From: Clostridiales bacterium
GTDB lineage: Bacteria > Bacillota > Clostridia > Tissierellales > Sedimentibacteraceae
DNA length: 5,170 bases
NCBI GenBank assembly: GCA_003483345.1
Contig: DMWH01000149.1
Span: forward strand, 3,534 to 8,703
Reading direction: 5' to 3'
The notes below the pieces were generated by a model. It was not told where the DNA came from. It made no database searches and saw only the letters and a list, made by a program, of their open reading frames with translations. Below are positions 1 through 5,170 of this stretch, piece after piece. Position 1 is the first letter of the stretch. Each line of letters begins with the position of its first letter. Both the position numbers and the translations under genes were made by a program.

Positions 1-14
1 TGAAGGAGGTAATT

Positions 15-416
15 ATGGTTAAAAAAGTAGATCACATAGGTATTGCCGTAAAAAATTTAGATGAAGCGTTAAATTTTTATGAAAATATACTTGGATTAAA
101 ATCAGCAGGAACAGAAACTGTGGAAGAGCAAAAAGTTAGGGTAGCCTTTCTTCCATTAGGAGATACTGAGGTTGAACTTTTGGAATCAACAGAAGAAGAC
201 GGACCGATTGCAAGATATATTGCAAAAAACGGTGAAGGTATTCAGCATATAGCTTACAAAGTTGATGATATAGAAAAAGCAATAGAAGAAATGAAAGAAA
301 ATGGAATAAGAATGATAGACGAGAAACCGCGCTACGGAGCCGGAGGCGCTAAGATAGCATTCTGTCATCCGAAATCCACATTTGGAGTTCTTATTGAGCT
401 CTGTCAAAGAGACTGA
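15..416 (+). CDS. mce: methylmalonyl-CoA epimerase (VOC/glyoxalase-fold)
   Basis: This 133-residue protein interconverts (2S)- and (2R)-methylmalonyl-CoA in the cytoplasm, linking B12-dependent methylmalonyl-CoA mutase to the decarboxylase encoded downstream. Length and pattern fit the family: two vicinal-oxygen-chelate modules, the first opening with DHIGIAV (residues 6-12) and the second with IQHIAYKV (76-83). Likely metal ligands by position are H7, E54 (in VELLE), H78 and E128 (in LIELC); the RYGAGGAKIAF stretch (106-116) is typical of the family. The start is well set: AAGGAGGT at 3-10 lies four bases before the ATG. TGA at 1-3 overlaps this site and may be the stop of an upstream cistron (inference). 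A 214-base gap separates it from mmdA. A general glyoxalase-fold protein is the only real alternative, and the decarboxylase neighbours argue against it. Confidence 0.95.
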   Translation: MVKKVDHIGIAVKNLDEALNFYENILGLKSAGTETVEEQKVRVAFLPLGDTEVELLESTEEDGPIARYIAKNGEGIQHIAYKVDDIEKAIEEMKENGIRMIDEKPRYGAGGAKIAFCHPKSTFGVLIELCQRD

Positions 417-630
417 TTAAACAACAAACAACCTGACGTAAATGCAAGGACTCTTGAGAAAATTATTATAACCGGAATAGTATTGTGAAGGGAGGAGATA
501 AATATATTAGAAATTGATGTGCAGTATCACTGAGGTATCATAAGTATATTAAATCAAGCAATTCTAACAAGAGGTACAAAAGAAGGGGAGTGTCTAACCG
601 GCACAAAGCTCAATACTTTGGAGGTATAAT
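417..630 (+). other. mce-mmdA intergenic leader, no intact gene seen
   Basis: This is by far the longest spacer inside the operon. It holds three purine-rich Shine-Dalgarno-like stretches: AAGGGAGGAGA (488-498), AGAAGGGGAG (581-590) and TTGGAGGT (618-625); only the last serves mmdA. A frame open from 489 to 629 in phase with the first of these is broken by TGA at 531-533 and has no ATG/GTG/TTG start at a usable distance; ATA at 504 sits where a start would be expected. A weak promoter-like pair is TTGAGA (454-459) with TAGTAT (478-483), 18 bases apart. CAAAG (604-608) and CTTTG (616-620) can pair just before the mmdA ribosome binding site. No T-box, known riboswitch core or terminator with a T tract was recognised. 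It may be a leader or a decayed small gene. Confidence 0.4.
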
Positions 631-2175
631 ATGTCTAAAAAAACAGAAGAGGTATACAATAGAAAATCCAAATTAAAACAAGGCGGCGGACCTAAAAGAA
701 TAGAAAAGCAGCATGAACAGGGAAAACTGACTGCTAGGGAAAGATTGAGCCTATTGTTTGATGAAGGAAGTTTTAGAGAAATAGGATTATTTGTAAAACA
801 CAGATGCACAGATTTTGGAATGGAAGAAGTGGAAACCCCAGGAGAAGGTGTAGTAACAGGATATGGAACAGTTGACGGAAGACTGGTTTATGCATATGCT
901 CAAGACTTCACAGTACTCGGAGGATCCCTTGGAGCCATGCATGCAAAAAAGATTACTACAGTTATGGATTTAGCTTTGAAAATGGGAGCACCCATAATCG
1001 GGATGAATGATTCAGGCGGAGCAAGAATACAAGAAGGCGTGGATGCCTTGAGCGGATACGGAAGCATATTCTACAGAAATACAATTTCATCAGGAGTAAT
1101 TCCGCAAATATCGGCAATAATGGGTCCATGTGCAGGAGGAGCCGTTTATTCACCTGCTATAACAGACTTCACATTTATGGTAGATAAAACAAGCCAGATG
1201 TTTATTACGGGACCGCAGGTAATTAAGACAGTAACCGGAGAAGATATCAGCTCGGAAGCATTAGGCGGAGCAATGGCACACAATGCAATAAGCGGAGTAG
1301 CTCACTTTGTAAGTGCAAACGATGAAGCTTGCATACAGGAAATAAAAAGACTGTTAAGCTTTTTGCCGTCTAACAATTTAGAAACATCACCGCTGGTGGA
1401 AACGAATGACGATTTAAATAGAATAGAAGAAAAATTAAATGACATAGTTCCTGAAAATCCAAACAAGGCATACGATGTTAAAGAAGTAATAGAAACAATA
1501 GCAGACAATAACGACTTCTTGGAAACACAGCCCTACTATGCTAAAAATATTGTAACTGGATTCATAAGAATAAACGGACAGACAATAGGTGTTATTGCAA
1601 ATCAGCCAAGACATTTAGCAGGTTGCCTTGATATAGATGCATCTGATAAATCAAGCAGATTTATTAGAACATGCGATTGCTTTAATATTCCGTTGTTGAA
1701 TTTGGTTGACGTTCCTGGATTTTTACCGGGCTCAGCACAAGAACACGGGGGAATTATAAGACATGGAGCAAAAATGCTCTTTGCATATTCTGAAGCTACA
1801 GTTCCAAAGGTTACGCTTATATTAAGAAAAGCATATGGCGGAGCTTACTTAGGAATGTGTTCAAAAGAATTAGGAGCAGATGTGGTATTGGCATGGCCGA
1901 CAGCTGAAATTGCGGTAATGGGACCTGATGGAGCAGCAAATATAATATTTAGAAAAGAAATCGAAAAAGCTGATAACCCCGAAGAAGAAAGAAAAGCGAA
2001 AATTGAAGAGTATAAAGAGAAATTTTCTAACCCATATGTAGCTGCTGCAAGAGGATTTGTAGATGATATTATTGAGCCGTCAATAACAAGACCAATACTT
2101 GCAGGTGCATTCGAAATGCTATCAAGCAAGAGGGAAACAAGACCGGTCAAGAAACATGGAAATCTTCCGGTATAA
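631..2175 (+). CDS. mmdA: methylmalonyl-CoA decarboxylase alpha subunit (carboxyltransferase)
   Basis: This 514-residue protein is the carboxyltransferase of the sodium-pumping decarboxylase: it transfers the carboxyl group of methylmalonyl-CoA to biotin on MmdC, releasing propionyl-CoA, at the cytoplasmic face of the complex. It has the two crotonase-like halves of the acyl-CoA carboxyltransferase family (about 30-285 and 290-505). Each half shows its glycine-rich oxyanion-hole motif: GPCAGGA (165-171) and KAYGGAY (400-406). Other family signatures are SGGARIQEGV (128-137), LVDVPGFLPG (358-367), MGPDGAANI (430-438) and the C-terminal KKHGNLPV. Length matches MmdA and the PccB subunit of propionyl-CoA carboxylase (about 510) and is shorter than glutaconyl-CoA decarboxylase alpha. 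GGAGGT at 620-625 fixes the start. The membrane subunits downstream favour the decarboxylase over a carboxylase. Confidence 0.95.
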   Translation: MSKKTEEVYNRKSKLKQGGGPKRIEKQHEQGKLTARERLSLLFDEGSFREIGLFVKHRCTDFGMEEVETPGEGVVTGYGTVDGRLVYAYAQDFTVLGGSLGAMHAKKITTVMDLALKMGAPIIGMNDSGGARIQEGVDALSGYGSIFYRNTISSGVIPQISAIMGPCAGGAVYSPAITDFTFMVDKTSQMFITGPQVIKTVTGEDISSEALGGAMAHNAISGVAHFVSANDEACIQEIKRLLSFLPSNNLETSPLVETNDDLNRIEEKLNDIVPENPNKAYDVKEVIETIADNNDFLETQPYYAKNIVTGFIRINGQTIGVIANQPRHLAGCLDIDASDKSSRFIRTCDCFNIPLLNLVDVPGFLPGSAQEHGGIIRHGAKMLFAYSEATVPKVTLILRKAYGGAYLGMCSKELGADVVLAWPTAEIAVMGPDGAANIIFRKEIEKADNPEEERKAKIEEYKEKFSNPYVAAARGFVDDIIEPSITRPILAGAFEMLSSKRETRPVKKHGNLPV

Positions 2176-2200
2176 TGCTATACAAGAAAGAGGTGATTGA

Positions 2201-2641
2201 ATGTTATTCAGTGATACAATGTCAATGGGAGAGAAATTTGTAAACAGTATGGCAATAACAATATTAGGAATGTCAGTAGTATATGTAGTACTGATTATTA
2301 TAGCTTATTCCCTTGATTTGTTAAGAGTTTTATTTGGAGAAAAAGATAAAAAAAAAATTGCTGATAATACAGAAGGGTTAATCAGGGTAGACGAAAGTAT
2401 GAAAACAACTAATAACAACACAGAAACGACTGAAGTTGACCCAAATTTTCTGGCAGTGTTGACAGCTGCAATTGCAGTTCAAAATACTGATGAATTAATA
2501 GCTGTGCTGACAGCAGCAGTCTTGGCTCAAAGCGGCAGAAGCACGGAAGAAATATTTATTAAATCAATTATGCCGGTTAAGCAAAAGAGCAGTATATGGG
2601 CTTCAGCCGGAAGACAAGAACAAATGTTAAAAACAATATAG
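2201..2641 (+). CDS. mmdD: sodium-pump decarboxylase gamma/delta subunit (OadG/MmdD family)
   Basis: This 146-residue protein is the small membrane-anchoring subunit that joins the carboxyltransferase to the Na+-translocating beta subunit and helps assembly. A single membrane helix spans about residues 13-40 and contains the family motif ITILGMSVVYV (19-29). A lysine-rich cytoplasmic stretch follows (48-52), then a polar linker rich in Asn/Thr (61-79), then a C-terminal domain ending in IWASAGRQEQM (132-142), the conserved W..AGR tail of the family. The helix-like motif AVLTAA occurs twice in a row (85-90 and 101-106). No separate mmdE-like gene is present, unlike the Veillonella operon as known, where epsilon resembles the delta C-terminus; the tail here may cover that role (inference). 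The start is supported by AAAGAGGTGA (2187-2196); it follows mmdA by 25 bases. A run of ten A lies at codons 50-53. Confidence 0.88.
   Translation: MLFSDTMSMGEKFVNSMAITILGMSVVYVVLIIIAYSLDLLRVLFGEKDKKKIADNTEGLIRVDESMKTTNNNTETTEVDPNFLAVLTAAIAVQNTDELIAVLTAAVLAQSGRSTEEIFIKSIMPVKQKSSIWASAGRQEQMLKTI
2348..2357 (+). repeat. A10 homopolymer inside mmdD
   Basis: Ten consecutive A residues encode K50-K52 and the first base of I53, directly after the membrane helix of MmdD. With ten A the frame is intact. One extra A leads to TGA within six codons, and one fewer leads to TAA within eleven, so either slip would yield a protein of about 54-60 residues that keeps only the membrane anchor. Whether slippage happens is not known from the sequence. 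Confidence 0.85.
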
Positions 2642-2658
2642 CAAAAGGAGAATGAATC

Positions 2659-3093
2659 ATGAAAAAATATTTAATAACAGTAAATGGCGTTACATATGAA
2701 GTATTAGCAGAAGAAGTAAGAGGAAATCAACCGGTAATACAACAAGTTATCCAACAACCTGCACCGGTAGTACAGCCGGCACCGGCACCAGCTCCGGCAC
2801 CTGCACCGGCTCCGGCACCTGCGCCGGCTCCGACACCTGCACCGGTTGTGAAGGAAGCGCCAAAGGCAGCACCAACAGGAGGAAAACAAATAACATCCCC
2901 AATGCCTGGTAGCATATTTAAAGTTAATGTGAAACCTGGAGATAAAGTAAAAAGAGGAGATGTAGTAATAGTATTAGAAGCAATGAAAATGGAAAATGAA
3001 ATATTTGCATCTGAAGATGCTGTAGTTGCATCGGTGGAAGTTAAAGAAGGAGCAACGGTAGACACTGGAGATGTATTGGTGGTACTTGAATAA
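2659..3093 (+). CDS. mmdC: biotin carboxyl carrier subunit of methylmalonyl-CoA decarboxylase
   Basis: This 144-residue protein carries the covalently bound biotin that shuttles the carboxyl group between MmdA and MmdB. The N-terminal segment MKKYLITVNGVTYEV (1-15) is typical of decarboxylase and transcarboxylase biotin subunits. It is followed by a flexible Pro-Ala linker (about 34-62, with nine uninterrupted PA pairs at 40-57) and a biotinyl/lipoyl domain (about 76-144). The biotinylation site EAMKMEN places the modified lysine at K110 (bases 2986-2988), about 35 residues before the C-terminus, as is normal. AAAAGGAG (2643-2650) eight bases before the ATG selects this start over the out-of-frame ATG at 2652. 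The gene follows mmdD by 17 bases. Its linker DNA is much richer in GC than its surroundings. Biotin ligase is needed in trans and is not in this window. Confidence 0.95.
   Translation: MKKYLITVNGVTYEVLAEEVRGNQPVIQQVIQQPAPVVQPAPAPAPAPAPAPAPAPAPTPAPVVKEAPKAAPTGGKQITSPMPGSIFKVNVKPGDKVKRGDVVIVLEAMKMENEIFASEDAVVASVEVKEGATVDTGDVLVVLE
2791..2844 (+). repeat. three tandem 18-bp repeats coding the Pro-Ala linker
   Basis: Three head-to-tail 18-base units, 2791-2808, 2809-2826 and 2827-2844, share the form GCTCCGGCACCTGCACCG; the second and third each differ from the first by one base. Each unit codes for three Ala-Pro pairs (Thr replaces one Ala in the third). Degenerate CCGGCA units precede them from 2775. 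The near identity at synonymous positions shows recent duplication of DNA, not just selection for Pro and Ala. Confidence 0.9.
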
Positions 3094-3102
3094 ATGACTA
3101 TA

Positions 3103-3131
3103 GTGTCAAAAGAAAATATTACTTTTGACAC
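3103..3131 (+). promoter_or_regulatory. intercistronic hairpin between mmdC and mmdB
   Basis: GTGTCAAAAG (3103-3112) and CTTTTGACAC (3122-3131) form a perfect 10-bp stem with a nine-base loop, starting ten bases after the mmdC stop. It is followed by CTAAATCATT, not by a run of T, so it does not look like an intrinsic terminator. It could protect the upstream mRNA end, mark a processing site, act as partial attenuation that lowers mmdB expression, or be an operator. These roles are inference; only the inverted repeat is seen. Confidence 0.6.
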
Positions 3132-3170
3132 CTAAATCATTAAATATTATTAGAAATGAGGTAATAGTAT

Positions 3171-4331
3171 ATGATAAATACGTTGATTATAGGAGTAAAA
3201 GGCTTCTTGGCAACTTCCGGATTTACAGCAATAACACCGGGACAAGTTATCATGCTAATAATATCTTTTACACTTTTATATTTAGCAATTGTAAAACAAT
3301 TTGAGCCATTATTATTACTGCCAATAGGATTTGGAATGTTTCTGGCAAACCTTCCATTGGCGGGAATGATGGCAGAGCCGGTGGGAAAATTTGGAGAAGA
3401 AGGATTTCAAGCAGGAGGACTGCTTTACTATCTATACATGGGAGTAAAATTAGGTATATATCCACCGCTTATATTTATGGGCGTAGGAGCAATGACAGAT
3501 TTTGGTCCCTTAATTGCAAATCCAAAGAGTATATTATTGGGAGCGGCAGCACAATTAGGGATATTCTTCGTATTCGTTGGAGCAATACTATTAGGCTTTA
3601 ATCCACAGGAAGCATCTTCAATAGGAATTATAGGAGGAGCGGACGGACCTACGGCATTATACCTAACAGCAAAGCTTGCACCGCATTTGCTAGGACCGAT
3701 AGCAATAGCGGCGTACTCATATATGGCACTCGTTCCGATTATCCAGCCGCCGATTATGAGGGCGCTTACGACGAAGGAAGAAAGATGTGTCGTAATGGAA
3801 CAACTAAGACCGGTTTCAAAAAAAGAAAGAATAATATTCCCGATATTTGTAACATTACTTGTATCTTTAATACTTCCGTCAGCAGCACCATTGGTTGGAA
3901 TGCTTATGATGGGTAACCTGCTGAGAGAATCAGGAGTAACGGAAAGATTATCAAAAACAGCACAAAACGACCTGATGAACATAATAACAATATTCTTAGG
4001 AACAACGGTTGGGGCAACATCAAGCGCAGAAACCTTCTTGAGACCTCAGACCTTAATGATAATCGGGTTGGGACTTTTAGCTTTTTCCTTCGGAACAGCA
4101 GGAGGAGTATTGTTTGGCAAAATTATGTACAAGACTTCAGGAGGAAAGGTGAATCCTCTAATCGGGTCTGCAGGAGTATCTGCGGTACCGATGGCAGCTC
4201 GTGTATCACAAGTTGTTGGACAACAAGAAAATCCGGGGAACTTCTTATTAATGCATGCAATGGGACCTAATGTGGCAGGTGTAATCGGCTCGGCAGTTGC
4301 TGCAGGATTATTGCTTTCAACTTTCGGTTAA
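3171..4331 (+). CDS. mmdB: Na+-translocating decarboxylase beta subunit
   Basis: This 386-residue integral membrane protein decarboxylates the carboxybiotin of MmdC and couples this to Na+ export. It belongs to the OadB/MmdB/GcdB family and has normal length, with many hydrophobic helices along its whole length. Residues shown to matter in Klebsiella OadB line up by motif and spacing: D158 in GGADGPT (D203 there), Y184 in AYSYM (Y229), and N328, G332, S337 and R344 in [19 protein letters not shown] (N373, G377, S382, R389). The conserved loop around [15 protein letters not shown] (246-260) and the motif [10 protein letters not shown] (281-290) are also intact. GAGGT at 3158-3162 lies eight bases before the ATG. 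It is separated from mmdC by 77 bases holding a hairpin, and is followed by a terminator. The beta subunits of this family are alike, so substrate identity rests on the neighbours. Confidence 0.95.
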   Translation: MINTLIIGVKGFLATSGFTAITPGQVIMLIISFTLLYLAIVKQFEPLLLLPIGFGMFLANLPLAGMMAEPVGKFGEEGFQAGGLLYYLYMGVKLGIYPPLIFMGVGAMTDFGPLIANPKSILLGAAAQLGIFFVFVGAILLGFNPQEASSIGIIGGADGPTALYLTAKLAPHLLGPIAIAAYSYMALVPIIQPPIMRALTTKEERCVVMEQLRPVSKKERIIFPIFVTLLVSLILPSAAPLVGMLMMGNLLRESGVTERLSKTAQNDLMNIITIFLGTTVGATSSAETFLRPQTLMIIGLGLLAFSFGTAGGVLFGKIMYKTSGGKVNPLIGSAGVSAVPMAARVSQVVGQQENPGNFLLMHAMGPNVAGVIGSAVAAGLLLSTFG

Positions 4332-4367
4332 AAATTAATAACAATATCATTTAAATATGATAATATT

Positions 4368-4401
4368 AATGCATCCGTATCATCGGGTGCATTTTATTTT
4401 T
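4368..4401 (+). terminator. rho-independent terminator after mmdB
   Basis: AATGCATCCG (4368-4377) pairs with CGGGTGCATT (4384-4393) over ten base pairs (one T-G wobble) around a six-base loop TATCAT, followed by TTATTTTT. It begins 36 bases after the mmdB stop and ends the decarboxylase operon. A weaker AT-rich dyad, TATCAT/ATGATA (4345-4350/4357-4362), lies just upstream. Confidence 0.88.
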
Positions 4402-4402
4402 C

Positions 4403-4415
4403 GGTGCCAGGCACC
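4403..4415. repeat. palindromic motif GGTGCCAGGCACC, left copy
   Basis: This is a perfect inverted repeat GGTGCC/GGCACC around one A, GC-rich in an AT-rich spacer, lying directly after the mmdB terminator. The same core recurs as an inverted pair at 5030-5059, on the other side of the flavodoxin gene. From memory, this core is a dispersed repeat in several Firmicute genomes; its number here outside the window is unknown. Confidence 0.8.
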
Positions 4416-4465
4416 ATAAAACAATTAATAACCCTTAAAAAACAAATGTTAAGTTTAAATATATG

Positions 4466-4474
4466 TGGTATAAT
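4466..4474 (+). promoter_or_regulatory. extended -10 promoter for the flavodoxin gene
   Basis: TGG followed by TATAAT (TATAAT at 4469-4474) gives a consensus extended -10 element 66 bases before the flavodoxin ATG. No good -35 is present: TGTTAA at 4447-4452, with a 16-base spacer, is the nearest candidate, which fits an extended -10 promoter. Transcription would begin near 4481, giving a leader of about 60 bases that includes the palindrome AATATATATATT (4512-4523). Confidence 0.65.
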
Positions 4475-4540
4475 TAGGTAAATAATTTTCAGGCATGAAT
4501 TAAAAAATTTCAATATATATATTAATAACCGGAGGGGAAA

Positions 4541-5023
4541 ATGAAAAATTTAGTTGTTTATTATTCAAAAAGCGGAAATACAGAAACTGTAGCAAAAGAA
4601 ATTGCAAAAGCAATAAATGGTGACATCAAAAAAATTGAGCTCGAAAAAGAAATTGGATTAATGTCAGCTGCCTTTTCAGCTTTTTTCGGCTTAAAAGTTA
4701 AAATTAAGTCAATGAATTTTAATTTGCAGGATTACGACAATATATTTATTGGAACCCCTGTTTGGGCAGGAAAAACTTCTACTCCAATCAATACATTTCT
4801 TAGCAAAGCAAATTTAGCAGGAAAAAATGTATATATTTTTGCAACTCAAGGAGATAATAAGACTCCAAGCTTAGTATATGAGTCTGTTAAAACACGTGTT
4901 GAAGCAAAAGGAGGAAAAGTAATAGACAACTTCTTTATACAAACAGATATAAAAAGTCCCATTACAATTGAACAAGCAAGCACCCCTGTAGCAGAGTGGA
5001 TTAATAAAAATAATTTAGGGTAA
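4541..5023 (+). CDS. flavodoxin-family FMN protein
   Basis: This 160-residue cytoplasmic protein has the short-chain flavodoxin fold and probably binds FMN as an electron carrier or small NAD(P)H-type flavin reductase; the partner is unknown. The phosphate-binding loop is YYSKSGNTE (7-15) following strand LVVYY. The second flavin loop is GTPVWAGKTSTP (71-82), with W75 placed to stack on the isoalloxazine, and ATQGD (101-105) is the third loop. There is no signal peptide; the hydrophobic stretch AAFSAFFGL (43-51) lies in the variable region after strand 2. GGAGGGG (4531-4537) sets the start. It has its own promoter and follows the mmdB terminator, so it is not part of the decarboxylase operon. 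Palindromic repeats bracket it on both sides. The more distant FMN oxidoreductases of the same fold cannot be excluded. Confidence 0.85.
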   Translation: MKNLVVYYSKSGNTETVAKEIAKAINGDIKKIELEKEIGLMSAAFSAFFGLKVKIKSMNFNLQDYDNIFIGTPVWAGKTSTPINTFLSKANLAGKNVYIFATQGDNKTPSLVYESVKTRVEAKGGKVIDNFFIQTDIKSPITIEQASTPVAEWINKNNLG

Positions 5024-5029
5024 AATAAT

Positions 5030-5059
5030 GGTGCCAGGCACGTAACGGTGCCTGGCAAC
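5030..5059. repeat. inverted pair of the GGTGCCAGGCAC motif, right copy
   Basis: GGTGCCAGGCAC (5030-5041) and GGTGCCTGGCAAC (5047-5059) are opposite-facing copies of the core. TGCCAGGCAC (5032-5041) and GTGCCTGGCA (5048-5057) make a perfect 10-bp stem around a six-base loop GTAACG. It starts six bases after the flavodoxin stop. No T run follows on the + strand; on the - strand ATTATTTT follows, so it might act as a weak terminator for a converging gene. REP-like mobile repeat is the other reading. Confidence 0.8.
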
Positions 5060-5082
5060 GAATGATGAGGTATAGTGTAATC

Positions 5083-5170
5083 TTAATTTACCTGAATTAG
5101 ATGAATAATTAGAAACACTAAAGAACCAATACCTATTAATCTATGTATTTTGAAAATCTTCGGGTTCTTC
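5083..5170 (-). CDS. possible 3' end of a membrane protein gene (partial)
   Basis: Read on the minus strand, a frame enters from the right edge and ends with TAA at 5085-5083, giving 28 residues. It reads as a plausible membrane helix, HRLIGIGSLVFLIIHL, preceded by basic and polar residues, with two histidines about one helix length apart. That pattern recalls cytochrome b561 or ferric-reductase-like membrane segments, but the fragment is too short to assign. The stop lies 24 bases from the palindromic repeat. It could be a true C-terminus converging on the flavodoxin gene, a truncated remnant, or chance. Confidence 0.35.
   Translation of the reverse strand, partial: KNPKIFKIHRLIGIGSLVFLIIHLIQVN

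Noticed and set aside
531..533. In-frame TGA read as selenocysteine in a small leader peptide
   Set aside because: There is no standard start codon, the frame is short, and I could not identify a SECIS-like stem just after the TGA.
2727..3131. Long minus-strand frame with a Gly-Ala repeat opposite mmdC
   Set aside because: The Gly-Ala repeat is just the complement of the Pro-Ala linker. mmdC has a biotin site, a ribosome binding site and operon context; the minus frame has none.
3103..3131. Intrinsic terminator between mmdC and mmdB
   Set aside because: The stem is good but no T tract follows, and mmdB is needed in the same complex without a clear promoter of its own.
3428..3982. 184-codon minus-strand frame opposite mmdB
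   Set aside because: It is the antisense of a well-conserved membrane protein, with no ribosome binding site and no recognisable family.
4446..4465. Rex or Fur-type operator near the flavodoxin promoter
   Set aside because: TGTTAAG and nearby A/T stretches resemble half-sites only; no convincing dyad matching either consensus was found.
4846..5058. Minus-strand 70-codon frame starting in the right-hand repeat
   Set aside because: It is antisense to the flavodoxin coding region, its start lies inside the palindromic repeat, and no ribosome binding site is seen.
4403..5059. CRISPR array made of the TGCCAGGCAC repeats
   Set aside because: Only three cores are present, in mixed orientation and separated by a gene. 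There is no regular spacer pattern.

Overview
The window comes from an AT-rich, low-GC genome. It has strong AGGAGG-type ribosome binding sites, A/T-rich codon use and an extended -10 promoter. This points to an anaerobic Firmicute of the Clostridia/Tissierellia type. The genus is an inference; the sequence does not name it.

Bases 15-4331 hold five genes on the + strand, in the order mce - mmdA - mmdD - mmdC - mmdB. Together they encode a methylmalonyl-CoA epimerase and a membrane-bound, biotin-dependent, sodium-pumping methylmalonyl-CoA decarboxylase. The epimerase interconverts (2S)- and (2R)-methylmalonyl-CoA. MmdA (carboxyltransferase) moves the carboxyl group onto the biotin of MmdC. MmdD anchors and assembles the complex. 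MmdB decarboxylates carboxybiotin and drives Na+ out of the cell. The net result is propionyl-CoA plus CO2 and a sodium gradient, the usual way such anaerobes conserve energy from succinate or amino-acid fermentation. Adjacency to mce is the main reason for preferring methylmalonyl-CoA over oxaloacetate or glutaconyl-CoA as substrate. The first three bases (TGA) overlap the mce ribosome binding site and could be the stop of an upstream gene, possibly a methylmalonyl-CoA mutase operon; this cannot be checked here.

The operon has several local peculiarities. There is a 214-base spacer between mce and mmdA with extra Shine-Dalgarno-like sequences. An A10 run lies just after the membrane helix of mmdD. 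A helix motif is duplicated in the MmdD tail. The MmdC linker is built from 18-bp tandem repeats. A perfect 10-bp hairpin without a T tract sits between mmdC and mmdB. A rho-independent terminator follows mmdB (4368-4401).

Bases 4402-5060 form a separate unit: a flavodoxin-like gene with its own extended -10 promoter, bracketed by copies of the palindromic motif GGTGCCAGGCACC (one before it, an inverted pair after it). At the right edge a short minus-strand frame resembles a membrane helix with two histidines. It runs off the window and may be the 3' end, or a broken end, of a converging gene.

Most of the window is a well-known system. I see no wholly new system; the points worth checking are the regulatory and repeat details.
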